From Fidelibacterota bacterium (GTDB lineage Bacteria; Pseudomonadota; Alphaproteobacteria; Rhodospirillales; Rhodospirillaceae), in contig CANKHC010000008.1 in NCBI GenBank assembly GCA_947481595.1, positions 1 through 36,521 on the forward strand: a DNA stretch of 36,521 nt, in the 5' to 3' direction. Positions within the stretch are counted from its first letter, which is position 1; the number at the start of each line of letters is the position of its first letter. The notes beneath the pieces are model-generated. The model ran no database searches. It was given only the letters and a program-made list of their open reading frames with translations, and was not told where the DNA came from. Position numbers and translations under genes: made by a program. Of the stretch, positions 1-9,485 are shown piece by piece.

Positions 1-1
1 C

Positions 2-211
2 CCCTTGTCCAAGGGCGTCGTGGAGGCGGCTGATTCGGTGCTCAAGGTCAATCCCAACCAGGCCGAAGCCCTTTACGTCACGGGTCTCTCCCGCGTGAAA
101 TTGGGCGACGGCCCCGGGGCACGGAAGGCCTGGACCCAGGCCATGCAGAACCTGGCGCCGGATTCGCCGCTGAAGCCCAGCCTCGAGCAGCACCTGAAGA
201 GCCTCGACTAA
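2..211 (+). CDS. TPR-repeat protein, C-terminal fragment (possibly CcmI-like)
   Basis: The reading frame is open from the window edge to TAA at 209-211, so the 5' part of the gene lies outside the window. The visible 69 residues contain one tetratricopeptide-like unit (NPNQAEALYVTGLSRVKLGD, then ARKAWTQAMQ) and end with SPLKPSLEQHLKSLD. A TPR followed by a tail of this type resembles the C-terminal end of CcmI/CycH proteins, the periplasmic TPR chaperones of c-type cytochrome maturation, but the fragment is too short to be sure. The next gene, an SCO-type protein used in copper/cytochrome oxidase assembly, starts 3-6 bases downstream, which fits a respiratory-complex assembly operon. Any other TPR protein remains possible. 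Confidence 0.6.
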   Translation, partial: PLSKGVVEAADSVLKVNPNQAEALYVTGLSRVKLGDGPGARKAWTQAMQNLAPDSPLKPSLEQHLKSLD

Positions 212-217
212 ACAGTG

Positions 218-817
218 ATGGCCAAGCGTATCGCTGTTGCCGTCGCCCTCTTGGGGGCGATGGTGTTGATCCTCACCCTCTATCTGCCGGCGGCACCGTC
301 GCCGGCCCTGCAAGGCAACATGCAAACCGCGCCGCTGTTCGGCGGGGCGTTTGCGCTGACCGATTCCAAGGGCAATGCCGTCACCGAAGCCGCCCTCAAA
401 GGGCATTACAGCCTGGTCTTCTTCGGCTTTACCCACTGCCCCGATGTCTGTCCGCTGACGCTGCAGACGTTAAGCCGGGCTGTCGACATGGCGCCGAACG
501 TGGACGTGCAGCCGGTGTTTATTTCGGTCGATCCCGAGCGCGACACCCCTGAGGCCATGGCGAGCTACGTCACCAGTTTCCATCCGCGCCTGCTCGCGCT
601 GACGGGCACACCCGATCAAGTGGCTGCCGCCGCCAAAGTCTATCGCGTCTTCTTTGAGAAGACCCCGCTGAAGGATGCGTCGGGCACCGCCACCGGTGAT
701 TACACCATGACCCACAGTGGCTCGATTTTCCTGATGGACAAGCAGGGCCAATTTCTCGACCGCTTCGACTCCAGCACGGCGGCTGCGACCATCGCCGCCC
801 GCCTAAGGGCGCTGTAA
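218..817 (+). CDS. SCO1/SenC/PrrC-family copper chaperone
   Basis: This is a 199-residue membrane-anchored thioredoxin-fold protein. Residues 5-24 are an uncleaved hydrophobic anchor, placing the domain in the periplasm. The copper/redox motif is CPDVC (C74, C78) in the segment FGFTHCPDVCPLTL, and the third ligand is H166 in MTHSGSIFLMD. The length matches the family (about 190-210). SCO proteins deliver copper to the CuA site of cytochrome c oxidase subunit II or keep its cysteines reduced. GTG at 215 precedes the ATG at 218 directly, so either could start translation; the ATG was chosen. It is tightly linked to the upstream TPR gene and followed 6 bases later by the YcgN gene, so the group is probably co-transcribed. 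Confidence 0.93.
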   Translation: MAKRIAVAVALLGAMVLILTLYLPAAPSPALQGNMQTAPLFGGAFALTDSKGNAVTEAALKGHYSLVFFGFTHCPDVCPLTLQTLSRAVDMAPNVDVQPVFISVDPERDTPEAMASYVTSFHPRLLALTGTPDQVAAAAKVYRVFFEKTPLKDASGTATGDYTMTHSGSIFLMDKQGQFLDRFDSSTAAATIAARLRAL

Positions 818-823
818 ATCCCC

Positions 824-1246
824 ATGACCTTCTGGCGGGAAAAGACGCTCAAGCAAATGAGCCCCGCCGAATGGGAAAGCCTGTGCGACGGCTGCGGCAA
901 GTGTTGCCTTCACAAAATCCGCGAGGCTGACGGCACTCTCAAGCTCACCACCGTCGCCTGCCGCTTGCTCGACACCCAGAGCTGCCGCTGCGGCAACTAT
1001 GGGCGCCGCAAAGCGCTTGTGCCCGACTGCGTCGTGCTGACTCCCGCCAGCGTGCGCAAGATCAACTGGCTGCCGGAAACCTGCGCCTACCGCCTGCTGG
1101 CCGAGGGCAAGGACCTGCCCGCCTGGCACCCGCTGATCACGGGCGATCCCGCCAGCGTGCATACCGCGGGGATCTCCGTGCGCGGCCGGGCCATCTCCGA
1201 ACGCGACGCTGGGCCTTTGCATGAACACGTGACAGACGCTATTTAG
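824..1246 (+). CDS. YcgN/UPF0260-family cysteine-cluster protein
   Basis: This is a 140-residue soluble protein with nine cysteines. They cluster as CDGCGKCC (residues 21-28), C46, CRC (54-56), C69 and C87. This arrangement, with the neighbouring RLLDTQSCRCGNYGRR segment, is the signature of the UPF0260/YcgN branch of the YkgJ-type zinc- or iron-binding proteins. The biochemical role is not known. The length is close to family norm (about 145-150), and the C-terminus HEHVTDAI looks complete. It lies 6 bases after the SCO gene and 5 bases before the YgjP-type gene, all on one strand. The metal-binding cysteines fit a neighbourhood of metal-handling genes, but that link is inference. Confidence 0.88.
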   Translation: MTFWREKTLKQMSPAEWESLCDGCGKCCLHKIREADGTLKLTTVACRLLDTQSCRCGNYGRRKALVPDCVVLTPASVRKINWLPETCAYRLLAEGKDLPAWHPLITGDPASVHTAGISVRGRAISERDAGPLHEHVTDAI

Positions 1247-1251
1247 AGTCT

Positions 1252-1956
1252 GTGAGTGTTCTCGCCCTGACCGCAGCTTTGAACGACGCCGACCTCGCCG
1301 CACGGGTCAAAGTCGATATCAATCCGCGCGCACGGCGCGTTTCCTTGCGCGTCGATCCGGTGCAAGGCTGCATCGTGCTGGTGCGCCCGCCGCGCATGAG
1401 CGAGCGCCTGGTGCTGTCGTTTGTCGCCTCGCGCAAGGACTGGATAGCCAAACACCTGCAGGCTCTCGAGCCGCCGATTCCCTTATGCGACGGCGCCGTC
1501 GTTCCTTACCGCGGCGCCGATCACGTCATTCACGTCCGCGAGGGACGCGGCGCGGTCGAGGTCCAAGACGCTGATATTTATGTGAGGGGCCGGCCCGAAC
1601 ACATCGCCCGGCGTCTGCGCGACTGGCTCAAGGGCGAAGCCCGCAAAGCCATCACGCCGCGCGCGCTGGCCATGGCCGAGCAGCTAGGGGTGAAGGTCGC
1701 GCATATCTCCGTGCGCGATACGCGCTCGCGCTGGGGCAGCGCCGCACGTTCGGGAAAGTTATCGTTCTCTTGGAGGCTGATCTTGGCGCCCGATGACGTC
1801 TTGGCCTACGTCGTCGCGCATGAGGTCGCGCATTTGCGCCACATGAACCACAGTCCTGCGTTCTGGCGGACGGTGGAAGCCCTCTTCGGATCGGATATCA
1901 GCTCAGCGCGCGAGTGGCTGCGTCGTCGCGGGACCGCGCTGCACCGCTATACCTGA
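1252..1956 (+). CDS. YgjP-type zinc metallopeptidase (DUF45)
   Basis: This 234-residue protein starts at GTG 1252, five bases after the previous stop. The zinc site is HEVAH (H190, E191, H194) in VVAHEVAHLRHMNHSPAFW. The preceding RDTRSRWGSA (155-164) is the other hallmark of the YgjP/DUF45 family. An N-terminal beta-rich segment (residues 20-110) holds the usual SLRVDP...VLVRPP pattern. The family resembles SprT/WLM minigluzincin proteases; E. coli YgjP has no firmly established substrate. The last 54 bases overlap, on the opposite strand, the 3' end of the cell-wall hydrolase gene, so neither transcript has room for its own terminator here. Confidence 0.9.
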   Translation: MSVLALTAALNDADLAARVKVDINPRARRVSLRVDPVQGCIVLVRPPRMSERLVLSFVASRKDWIAKHLQALEPPIPLCDGAVVPYRGADHVIHVREGRGAVEVQDADIYVRGRPEHIARRLRDWLKGEARKAITPRALAMAEQLGVKVAHISVRDTRSRWGSAARSGKLSFSWRLILAPDDVLAYVVAHEVAHLRHMNHSPAFWRTVEALFGSDISSAREWLRRRGTALHRYT

Positions 1957-2649
1957 CGTAGCATCGGCGGCCGATGCGACGGCTTGCGTCTTGCGGGCCT
2001 GGTGACGCAGGGCGTATTCGGCGAAGGCATTCATTCTGTAAATGAACGGCTTGCGCGCAGCGGCCGTGCGGCTGCGGTCGCTGTCGGGATCACGATAGAA
2101 AACGTGCGTGCCGATGATGGTGGTGGTCTCATAGTCGCCGGCCCAGGCCGGTTTCATAAAGTCAGCGTGGTACCACAAGGCACCGCCGGTCGGATCCGGG
2201 ATCGAGGAGTCGATCTGCAGGACGGCGGCGGCGATCTTCAAGGACGTGCGCCAGGCGTCGGCCTCATAGGGCACGTCGTTGCGTTCGTCGCAGTACCACG
2301 AGAATTGGCAGGCGTGGGAGGTGCCCACCAGCTTGCTCTGCTTGACCACTTCGCAAATGTTCGACGGGAAGCGTGAGTCCATGGCCCGGTTCAGGACGAC
2401 GCGGGCGACCGCGATGCGCCCCGCCATGGTTTCGCTGCGGGCTTCGAAATAGTCGTTCAGCGCCAGGCAAACGAGTTCCTCTTTGGAAACCACGATGCTG
2501 GTGAGGTCGATTTGGATGTCGGAGGGGATTTCGATCGCCCGGGCGGGGGTCGCCACCAGGCTGAAGGAGACTGTAAACAGAAGAGCGGCGCCCAATGCGG
2601 GCGCCATTCGTAACAGCAGCGCGGTGAAGATCCGCGGCAGGAAGGTCAT
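1903..2649 (-). CDS. SleB-type cell-wall hydrolase (Hydrolase_2 family)
   Basis: The protein has 248 residues from the ATG at 2649. A GTG 54 bases further upstream (2703) is in frame, but the ATG puts a clean signal peptide at the N-terminus (hydrophobic core ALLLRMAPALGAALLFTV, cleavage likely after TPARA). The mature part carries the SleB domain: LNDYFEARSETMAGRIAVA with the likely catalytic glutamate, VVLNRAMDSRFPSNICEVV, CQFSWYCD, and ALWYHADFMKPAWA...IGTHVFYRD. Relatives are spore-cortex or vegetative lytic transglycosylases; in alphaproteobacteria they are annotated as cell-wall hydrolases acting in the periplasm. A basic tail of about 60 residues follows the domain, and its coding region overlaps the YgjP gene by 54 bases. 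A class A penicillin-binding protein lies upstream on the same strand. Confidence 0.9.
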   Translation of the reverse strand: MTFLPRIFTALLLRMAPALGAALLFTVSFSLVATPARAIEIPSDIQIDLTSIVVSKEELVCLALNDYFEARSETMAGRIAVARVVLNRAMDSRFPSNICEVVKQSKLVGTSHACQFSWYCDERNDVPYEADAWRTSLKIAAAVLQIDSSIPDPTGGALWYHADFMKPAWAGDYETTTIIGTHVFYRDPDSDRSRTAAARKPFIYRMNAFAEYALRHQARKTQAVASAADATSGIAVQRGPATTQPLAR

Positions 2650-3248
2650 ATTGATCAAAGTCACACCCTCGTTTCCTAGGCCATAACCGGACACAATGCC
2701 CACCCGCCAGGAAGTGAACGCCTGGCCTTCTCCCGTGTTCCCTGTGTTCGCCGACCGAATCTTGTTACGCGATCCGGTTCGTTTTTATGGCCGGAGGAAT
2801 TACTCCGGTTGATGGGCGATATCTTTCGCCCTTGGTTTTAATTTTTGGTGTGGCCCGGTCTCCCGTTCGACCTAAACAGGGGCCACCCGTTCGGCGGGCC
2901 GGATTATTGGCGATCACGTTTGCGAGGCAACAAAAATAAAGTTGCGGAATGCGCAGCTCTTGGGTCCCTTTATTGCGAGTTTTAGGACTTAAGCCTCATG
3001 ATCCATCGTGGGGCTGTTCAAGACTTAGGCATGCGCTCACCCCCCACCTACAACCGGCGGTGATTTGGTGTGATATTCCATATTCTTATATAACCTCGTC
3101 GGGAGTGCGTCTTTTTTGGACCCAAATTGGCCTAGCCGTTCCAAATAAGAAACAAAGTTTCAAATTTTCTTTGAAATATTCTACTAGAGGTAGAGAGAAT
3201 TGGAGAAGCGCACCAGCACAGCGCTAGTTTCTCGGCCGCCGCGTGGGG
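2650..3248 (-). other. 600-base non-coding gap with hairpins and an AT-rich part
   Basis: No convincing gene is present. The stretch lies downstream of the penicillin-binding protein gene and upstream of the cell-wall hydrolase gene, so it should hold the hydrolase promoter or a long leader. It is clearly richer in A and T than its surroundings, especially 3061-3200. Visible structures are two adjacent perfect hairpins at 2791-2831, a small dyad (TTTCAAA...TTTGAAA) near 3158-3177, and GCAAC...GTTGC around 2927-2945. On the + strand TTGGTG with TATAAC 18 bases later (about 3065-3094) resembles a weak promoter. Short open frames here have no recognisable protein features. Confidence 0.5.
2791..2831. 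repeat. Two tandem perfect hairpins
   Basis: The first is CCGGAG (2791-2796), loop GAATTA, CTCCGG (2803-2808). The second begins 5 bases later: GGGCGA (2814-2819), loop TATCTT, TCGCCC (2826-2831). Both have perfect 6-bp stems and 6-base loops. On the + strand the second is followed by TTGGTTTTAATTTTTGG, like a weak intrinsic terminator, but no + strand gene ends nearby. On the - strand they would lie in a leader about 140-180 bases upstream of the cell-wall hydrolase start. The role is unknown. Confidence 0.55.
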
Positions 3249-5198
3249 CTATTTGCCCAGGATGCTATCGAGGAAGCGCGCGATCAGGTCGGGTTTTTCG
3301 GCCGGCTCCTGGCCGGGAAGCTCACGCGGAGCGTGACCGGCATGAGCCGCGACCATTACATCGCGCCAGACTTGAGCAGGCAAACCGCCCCCTGTGACTT
3401 TTTTCATGCCGGCCCCTGAATCGTTGCCGACCCAGACCCCGGTGACGTAGTCGGCGGTGAACCCCATGAACCAGGCGTCGCGGAAATCCGAGCTGGTGCC
3501 TGTTTTGCCGCCGGCGGGGTAGCCAAAAGCGGCCGCCGTGCCGGTGCCGTGGCTGATGACAGCGGTCATCATGTGGTTCATGACGGCCAGGGCGTCGGCA
3601 TCGACCACTTGGCCGAGCCCGCCGCCTTCGCGGATATAAAGCGGTTTGCCCTCGCGCTCACTGATGGACTCGATCGCATAGGGCAGCACCGACTGGCCGC
3701 CGTTGGCAAAGGGGGCATAAGCGCCGGTCAGCTCCAGTAGGGTGACTTCGCCCGAGCCTAGCGACAGCGACAAGTCCGGCTTCAGCTTTTCGGTGATGCC
3801 CATACGGTGGGCCACATCGACGACGGACTTAATGCCCACCTGTTGGGCCAGGCGGACCGCCGCCGTGTTGAGGGACTTGGCAAAGGCGGTCTCAAAGCTG
3901 ACGGGGCCTTCATAAGTGTTGGTGAAATTCTGCGGCCGCCACTTGCCGATTTTCAGTGGTGCGTCGGTGAGCATGTCGTCGAGGCCGTAACCGGCTTCCA
4001 CCCCCGCGAGATAGACGAAGGGTTTGAAGGCCGAGCCGGGCTGGCGCAAAGCCTGGGTTGCGCGGTTGAACTGGCTGTCGTCGTAGTCGCGCCCGCCGAC
4101 AAGGGCGCGCACCGCACCGTCGGTGGACATCACAACGATGGCGCCCTGGGCGACGTTGAGCTTGCCGCCCTGTTCGGCCAGGCGCTTTTCCAATGCTTCC
4201 TCGGCCTGCATCTGCAGGCGGCCGTCGAGGGTGGTTTTGACCACCAAGTCGCGGTCGGTGCCGCCGATAAAGGAATCGATCTGGCTCATGACCCAGTCGG
4301 CGAAATAGCGGCCGCGTGTGGGCGGCTGCGGTACGGCTTTGAGGGCCGTCTCGGCCGAAGCCATGGCCTGGATTTGCTGGGCTGGCGAGATGGCGCCGGT
4401 TTCGACCATGGTGGTGAGCACGATCTGGGCGCGGGCTTTGGCGCGCTCGGGTTCGCGGGTCGGATTGTAATGCGACGGCGCCTTCAGCAGGCCCGCCAGC
4501 ACCGCCGACTGGAACACCGTCAGGTCCTTGGCGGGGCGGTTGAAGAAACGCTCGGACGCCGCTTCGTAGCCATAGATGCCGTTGCCGAAATAGACCCGGT
4601 TCATATAGAGCGCGAGGATCTGGTCCTTGCTGAAGGATTGCTCCAGCTTGATGGCCAGCAGCACTTCCTTGATTTTGCGGGCAATCGTGCGGTCAGAGGT
4701 CAGAAAAACGTTCTTGGCCACCTGCTGGGTGATGGTGGATCCGCCCTGCACGCGCGCGCCGGCACGCATGTCGGTAACGATCGCCCGGGCAATGCCGCGC
4801 GGATCGACGCCGAAATGGCTATAGAAGCGCCGGTCTTCCACCGAGATCAGCGCCGCCGGCACGTGGGGCGGCAGGGATTTGAGGTCGACCGAGGCGCGGT
4901 AGATATCGCCGAAGTTGGCGACTTCCCAGCCGCCGGCATCGAGCACTTGGACATGGGGCCGGCGGGTGAGGGTGGCCTGGTCGATCTCGGGCAGATCGAG
5001 CGAGAAAAAGGCCACGACCAGGCCGAGGCCGATCCCGGCCCAAACTATCAGCGAGGCGAGGCTGACGAGGACGCTCTGCCAGGTGATGCGCGGCCAGCGC
5101 AAACCGAGACGGGCCAGGCGCACTTTCCGCTTCCGCACGGAACTGTTGCCGCCGTTTTCCGTTTGCGCGCCAGACGTGCGCCGCTTCGCTTTAGGCAT
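3249..5198 (-). CDS. Class A penicillin-binding protein (glycosyltransferase/transpeptidase)
   Basis: This 649-residue bifunctional peptidoglycan synthase acts at the inner membrane. A basic cytoplasmic tail (1-40) precedes one transmembrane helix (about 42-67). The GT51 glycosyltransferase domain has the catalytic E121 in EDRRFYSHFGVD, then GGSTITQQVAKN (152-163), and KEVLLAIKLEQ with ILALYMNRVYFGNG. The transpeptidase domain has the active-site S389-A-F-K392, the SLN motif at 442-444 and K565-T-G-T568. Polymerisation of lipid II and cross-linking of stems are established for the family. At 649 residues it is shorter than E. coli PBP1a (850) and lacks an obvious large inserted domain, similar to compact PBP1 proteins of alphaproteobacteria. 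It is divergent from the Lys-rich gene at 5294. Confidence 0.95.
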   Translation of the reverse strand: MPKAKRRTSGAQTENGGNSSVRKRKVRLARLGLRWPRITWQSVLVSLASLIVWAGIGLGLVVAFFSLDLPEIDQATLTRRPHVQVLDAGGWEVANFGDIYRASVDLKSLPPHVPAALISVEDRRFYSHFGVDPRGIARAIVTDMRAGARVQGGSTITQQVAKNVFLTSDRTIARKIKEVLLAIKLEQSFSKDQILALYMNRVYFGNGIYGYEAASERFFNRPAKDLTVFQSAVLAGLLKAPSHYNPTREPERAKARAQIVLTTMVETGAISPAQQIQAMASAETALKAVPQPPTRGRYFADWVMSQIDSFIGGTDRDLVVKTTLDGRLQMQAEEALEKRLAEQGGKLNVAQGAIVVMSTDGAVRALVGGRDYDDSQFNRATQALRQPGSAFKPFVYLAGVEAGYGLDDMLTDAPLKIGKWRPQNFTNTYEGPVSFETAFAKSLNTAAVRLAQQVGIKSVVDVAHRMGITEKLKPDLSLSLGSGEVTLLELTGAYAPFANGGQSVLPYAIESISEREGKPLYIREGGGLGQVVDADALAVMNHMMTAVISHGTGTAAAFGYPAGGKTGTSSDFRDAWFMGFTADYVTGVWVGNDSGAGMKKVTGGGLPAQVWRDVMVAAHAGHAPRELPGQEPAEKPDLIARFLDSILGK

Positions 5199-5293
5199 GG
5201 CGTTGATGTAGCATGGAAATTGAAGCCCCTACCGTTGCGTTATGCAGCGTAAATGCGGCGGTTTAAGGGCGTGTAAATTTAAGGAATTCAGAG

Positions 5294-5656
5294 ATGGCCA
5301 AGAAGAAAGCAGCGAAAAAACCGGCAAAAGTAAAAGCCAAGAAGACCGCGAAGAAGTCGGTCAAGAAAACGGCAAAGAAAGCCGCGAAGAAGACGGTAAA
5401 AAAACCCGTTCGCAAACTTCCGCGCGGCGCGGTGCGCACCGCCAGCGCCATCGAGGGCGTCTATGTGCCGGCCGACGCCGCCCTTCAGGGACGTCTGCGG
5501 GCACTAGCGAGCAGCATGCAAAAGCCTCTGGCCGAAATTCTCACCCAGGCCTTGAGCGAATTTGCGGAAAATTGGGAAGATCACATGCGCACGGTCGAGG
5601 CGCTCGACAGCGGCGACGACCGCATGCAGCTCGTGGTCACGCCTGAAGAGCCGTGA
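5294..5656 (+). CDS. Lys/Ala-rich histone-tail-like protein with ribbon-helix-helix-like C-terminus
   Basis: This 120-residue protein has two parts. Residues 2-41 are almost only K, A, V, T and P in irregular AAKK/VKKT units, like the tail of histone H1 or of bacterial H1-like proteins, and should bind DNA or RNA without sequence preference. Residues 53-100 read GVYVPADAALQGRLRALA, then SSMQKPLAEILTQALSEF, a short strand followed by two helices. This is the layout of a ribbon-helix-helix (CopG/Arc-like) dimerisation and DNA-binding domain. The acidic end is SGDDRMQLVVTPEEP. AAGGA lies 8 bases before the ATG. It is divergent from the penicillin-binding protein gene and ends one base before the end of the opposing alkC gene. 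The RHH assignment rests on pattern only; the function is unknown, with nucleoid protein or regulator as likely roles. Confidence 0.8.
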   Translation: MAKKKAAKKPAKVKAKKTAKKSVKKTAKKAAKKTVKKPVRKLPRGAVRTASAIEGVYVPADAALQGRLRALASSMQKPLAEILTQALSEFAENWEDHMRTVEALDSGDDRMQLVVTPEEP

Positions 5657-5657
5657 G

Positions 5658-6803
5658 CTAGAACACGAGTTCGAAGTCGCCACCCTTCAAGACCTGACCA
5701 TTGACCATCACCTCGACACGGTGCGTGCCGGGATAGTAGACGCGCGTGGTGATGGACTTGAGGGCATGACGGCGCTGAAGCACCAAAACCTCATTGGGAT
5801 TTAAGGTCACGGTCTTCCACTTGAAGACCTTGGGTGCGGTACCGCCGGCTTTTTTGCGGTGGTGGACGATATAGTCGAGCACGATGTTCTGGGACGCCGT
5901 CCCCGTGCTGCGCAGTTCCACCGCGAAGGCGGCGTGCGCGCCGAATTTCACTTTCGCCGTGGTCATCACGAAGCGCGCAAGTTTCACCTTAGGTTTGGAT
6001 TCAAAGCCTAAGGCCGCGAGCGTCTTCCTGTGCCCGGCTTTGACAAGCGTGCGGCAAGCATGGCGCACCAGGCGTGCACGTTCCTTTGAAGCACCCTTCA
6101 ACCAGCGCGCCGCGATCTCGGCCACCAGATCGGGATGATCCTTGGCGATGTCGTTGAGACTGTTCGCCACAGAGCGGCGCACATATTCGGACGGATCGTC
6201 CTTCAACGCCTCGAGCAGCGGCAAGATCGGTTTCGGATCAGCGACAAAGCTTTTGAGTCTGAGGCCCCACGGCAATCTCGGTCTTGAGCCTTCCGAGACC
6301 AGGCGCCGCACATGATGATTGGGATCCTTCAGCCACGTCTTCAGCGTCGCGAGGGTCTGTTTGGGATGGTTTGCCAGGAAGGGGCGGACGGCGAACTCGG
6401 AGGTGCTACGGATGGTGAGCTCACGCAATGCTGCGAGCGAGTCCGCCACATGCGCCTGACCGCGAGCCGCGATGTATTCCCCCATGGGCCAGATCGCCCA
6501 GCCGGCCGCCCCTTTGGTCTCATCTTCCAGGCGCTCGCCGTCTTTGCCGAGCGGGCGCAAACTGGCGGTGAGGATTTTCAGCGCCCGCGGAACGTCCTTG
6601 GGCAAGTACACTGCCAGGGCCGCGGCAATCGCTGTCGCGCGCTGTTTCAATTCCTGAGATTTGAAATCCTTGACCGCCGCGCGCGCGAAGCTCTCAGCGT
6701 CAAAGGTCTTCCACGCGCGCTTGATGTGCCGCGCCATGCCCTCAACGAGGGCAACGCTGAAGTATTCCTTGAAGGGTTCGGAGGTTTTTTCGACTGCGGG
6801 CAT
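5658..6803 (-). CDS. alkC: AlkC-type DNA glycosylase (HEAT-like repeats plus C-terminal Ig-like domain)
   Basis: This 381-residue protein starts at ATG 6803. Residues 1-265 are helical HEAT-like repeats, with segments such as HHVRRLVSEGSRPRLPW (163-179) and DPSEYVRRSVANSLNDIAKD (203-222). The SEGSRPRLPW motif is typical of the AlkC branch of the AlkC/AlkD superfamily, which excises alkylated bases without flipping them. From about residue 271 the sequence becomes beta-rich (KLARFVMTTAKVKFGAHAAF ... RVEVMVNGQVLKGGDFELVF), matching the C-terminal immunoglobulin-like domain described for one group of AlkC proteins. Expected substrates are 3-methyladenine and 3-methylcytosine (family knowledge). 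It ends one base from the Lys-rich gene, and a repeat element fills the gap to gyrB. Confidence 0.82.
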   Translation of the reverse strand: MPAVEKTSEPFKEYFSVALVEGMARHIKRAWKTFDAESFARAAVKDFKSQELKQRATAIAAALAVYLPKDVPRALKILTASLRPLGKDGERLEDETKGAAGWAIWPMGEYIAARGQAHVADSLAALRELTIRSTSEFAVRPFLANHPKQTLATLKTWLKDPNHHVRRLVSEGSRPRLPWGLRLKSFVADPKPILPLLEALKDDPSEYVRRSVANSLNDIAKDHPDLVAEIAARWLKGASKERARLVRHACRTLVKAGHRKTLAALGFESKPKVKLARFVMTTAKVKFGAHAAFAVELRSTGTASQNIVLDYIVHHRKKAGGTAPKVFKWKTVTLNPNEVLVLQRRHALKSITTRVYYPGTHRVEVMVNGQVLKGGDFELVF

Positions 6804-6814
6804 TTTGTTTAACT

Positions 6815-6937
6815 GTCATGCCCGGGCTTGTCCCGGGCATCCAGGGTTTCGGAACTCGGTGGGCCCGACAAGCGCTACGACTGTATCTGATTCCGCATCC
6901 AGTAACCCTGGGTCCCAAGGACAAGCCTTGGGACGAC
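6815..6937. repeat. Hairpin-ended intergenic repeat element (about 123 bp)
   Basis: The two ends are imperfect inverted copies of about 33 bases (6815-6847 and 6905-6937). Each end is itself a hairpin: TGCCCGGG / CCCGGGCA around loop CTTGT on the left (6819-6839), and GTCCCAAGG / CCTTGGGAC around ACAAG (the complement of CTTGT) on the right (6912-6934). The loop is conserved while the stem bases differ in a way that keeps pairing, and CCAGGGT adjoins each hairpin. I recall similar GTCATGCCCGGGCTTGTCCC elements scattered in alphaproteobacterial genomes. It fills nearly the whole gap between gyrB and alkC, both on the - strand. It may end gyrB transcripts or be a non-autonomous mobile element. 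Confidence 0.75.
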
Positions 6938-6949
6938 GGTCAGAAGCAA

Positions 6950-9451
<2,502 letters not shown>

Positions 9452-9485
9452 TTATTTTAGCTGAATCTGGGGCTTAGAGCCAATT

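Noticed and set aside
2949-3227. A 92-codon + strand frame in the AT-rich gap
   Set aside because: The composition and codon use are unlike the other genes, and no domain or ribosome binding site is visible.
3807-5252. A 481-codon + strand frame opposite the penicillin-binding protein gene
   Set aside because: It is antisense to a gene with intact catalytic motifs and has no recognisable domain. The same holds for the long frames at 6818-8059 and 8258-9235 (opposite gyrB) and 26571-28253 (opposite argG and the crotonase gene).
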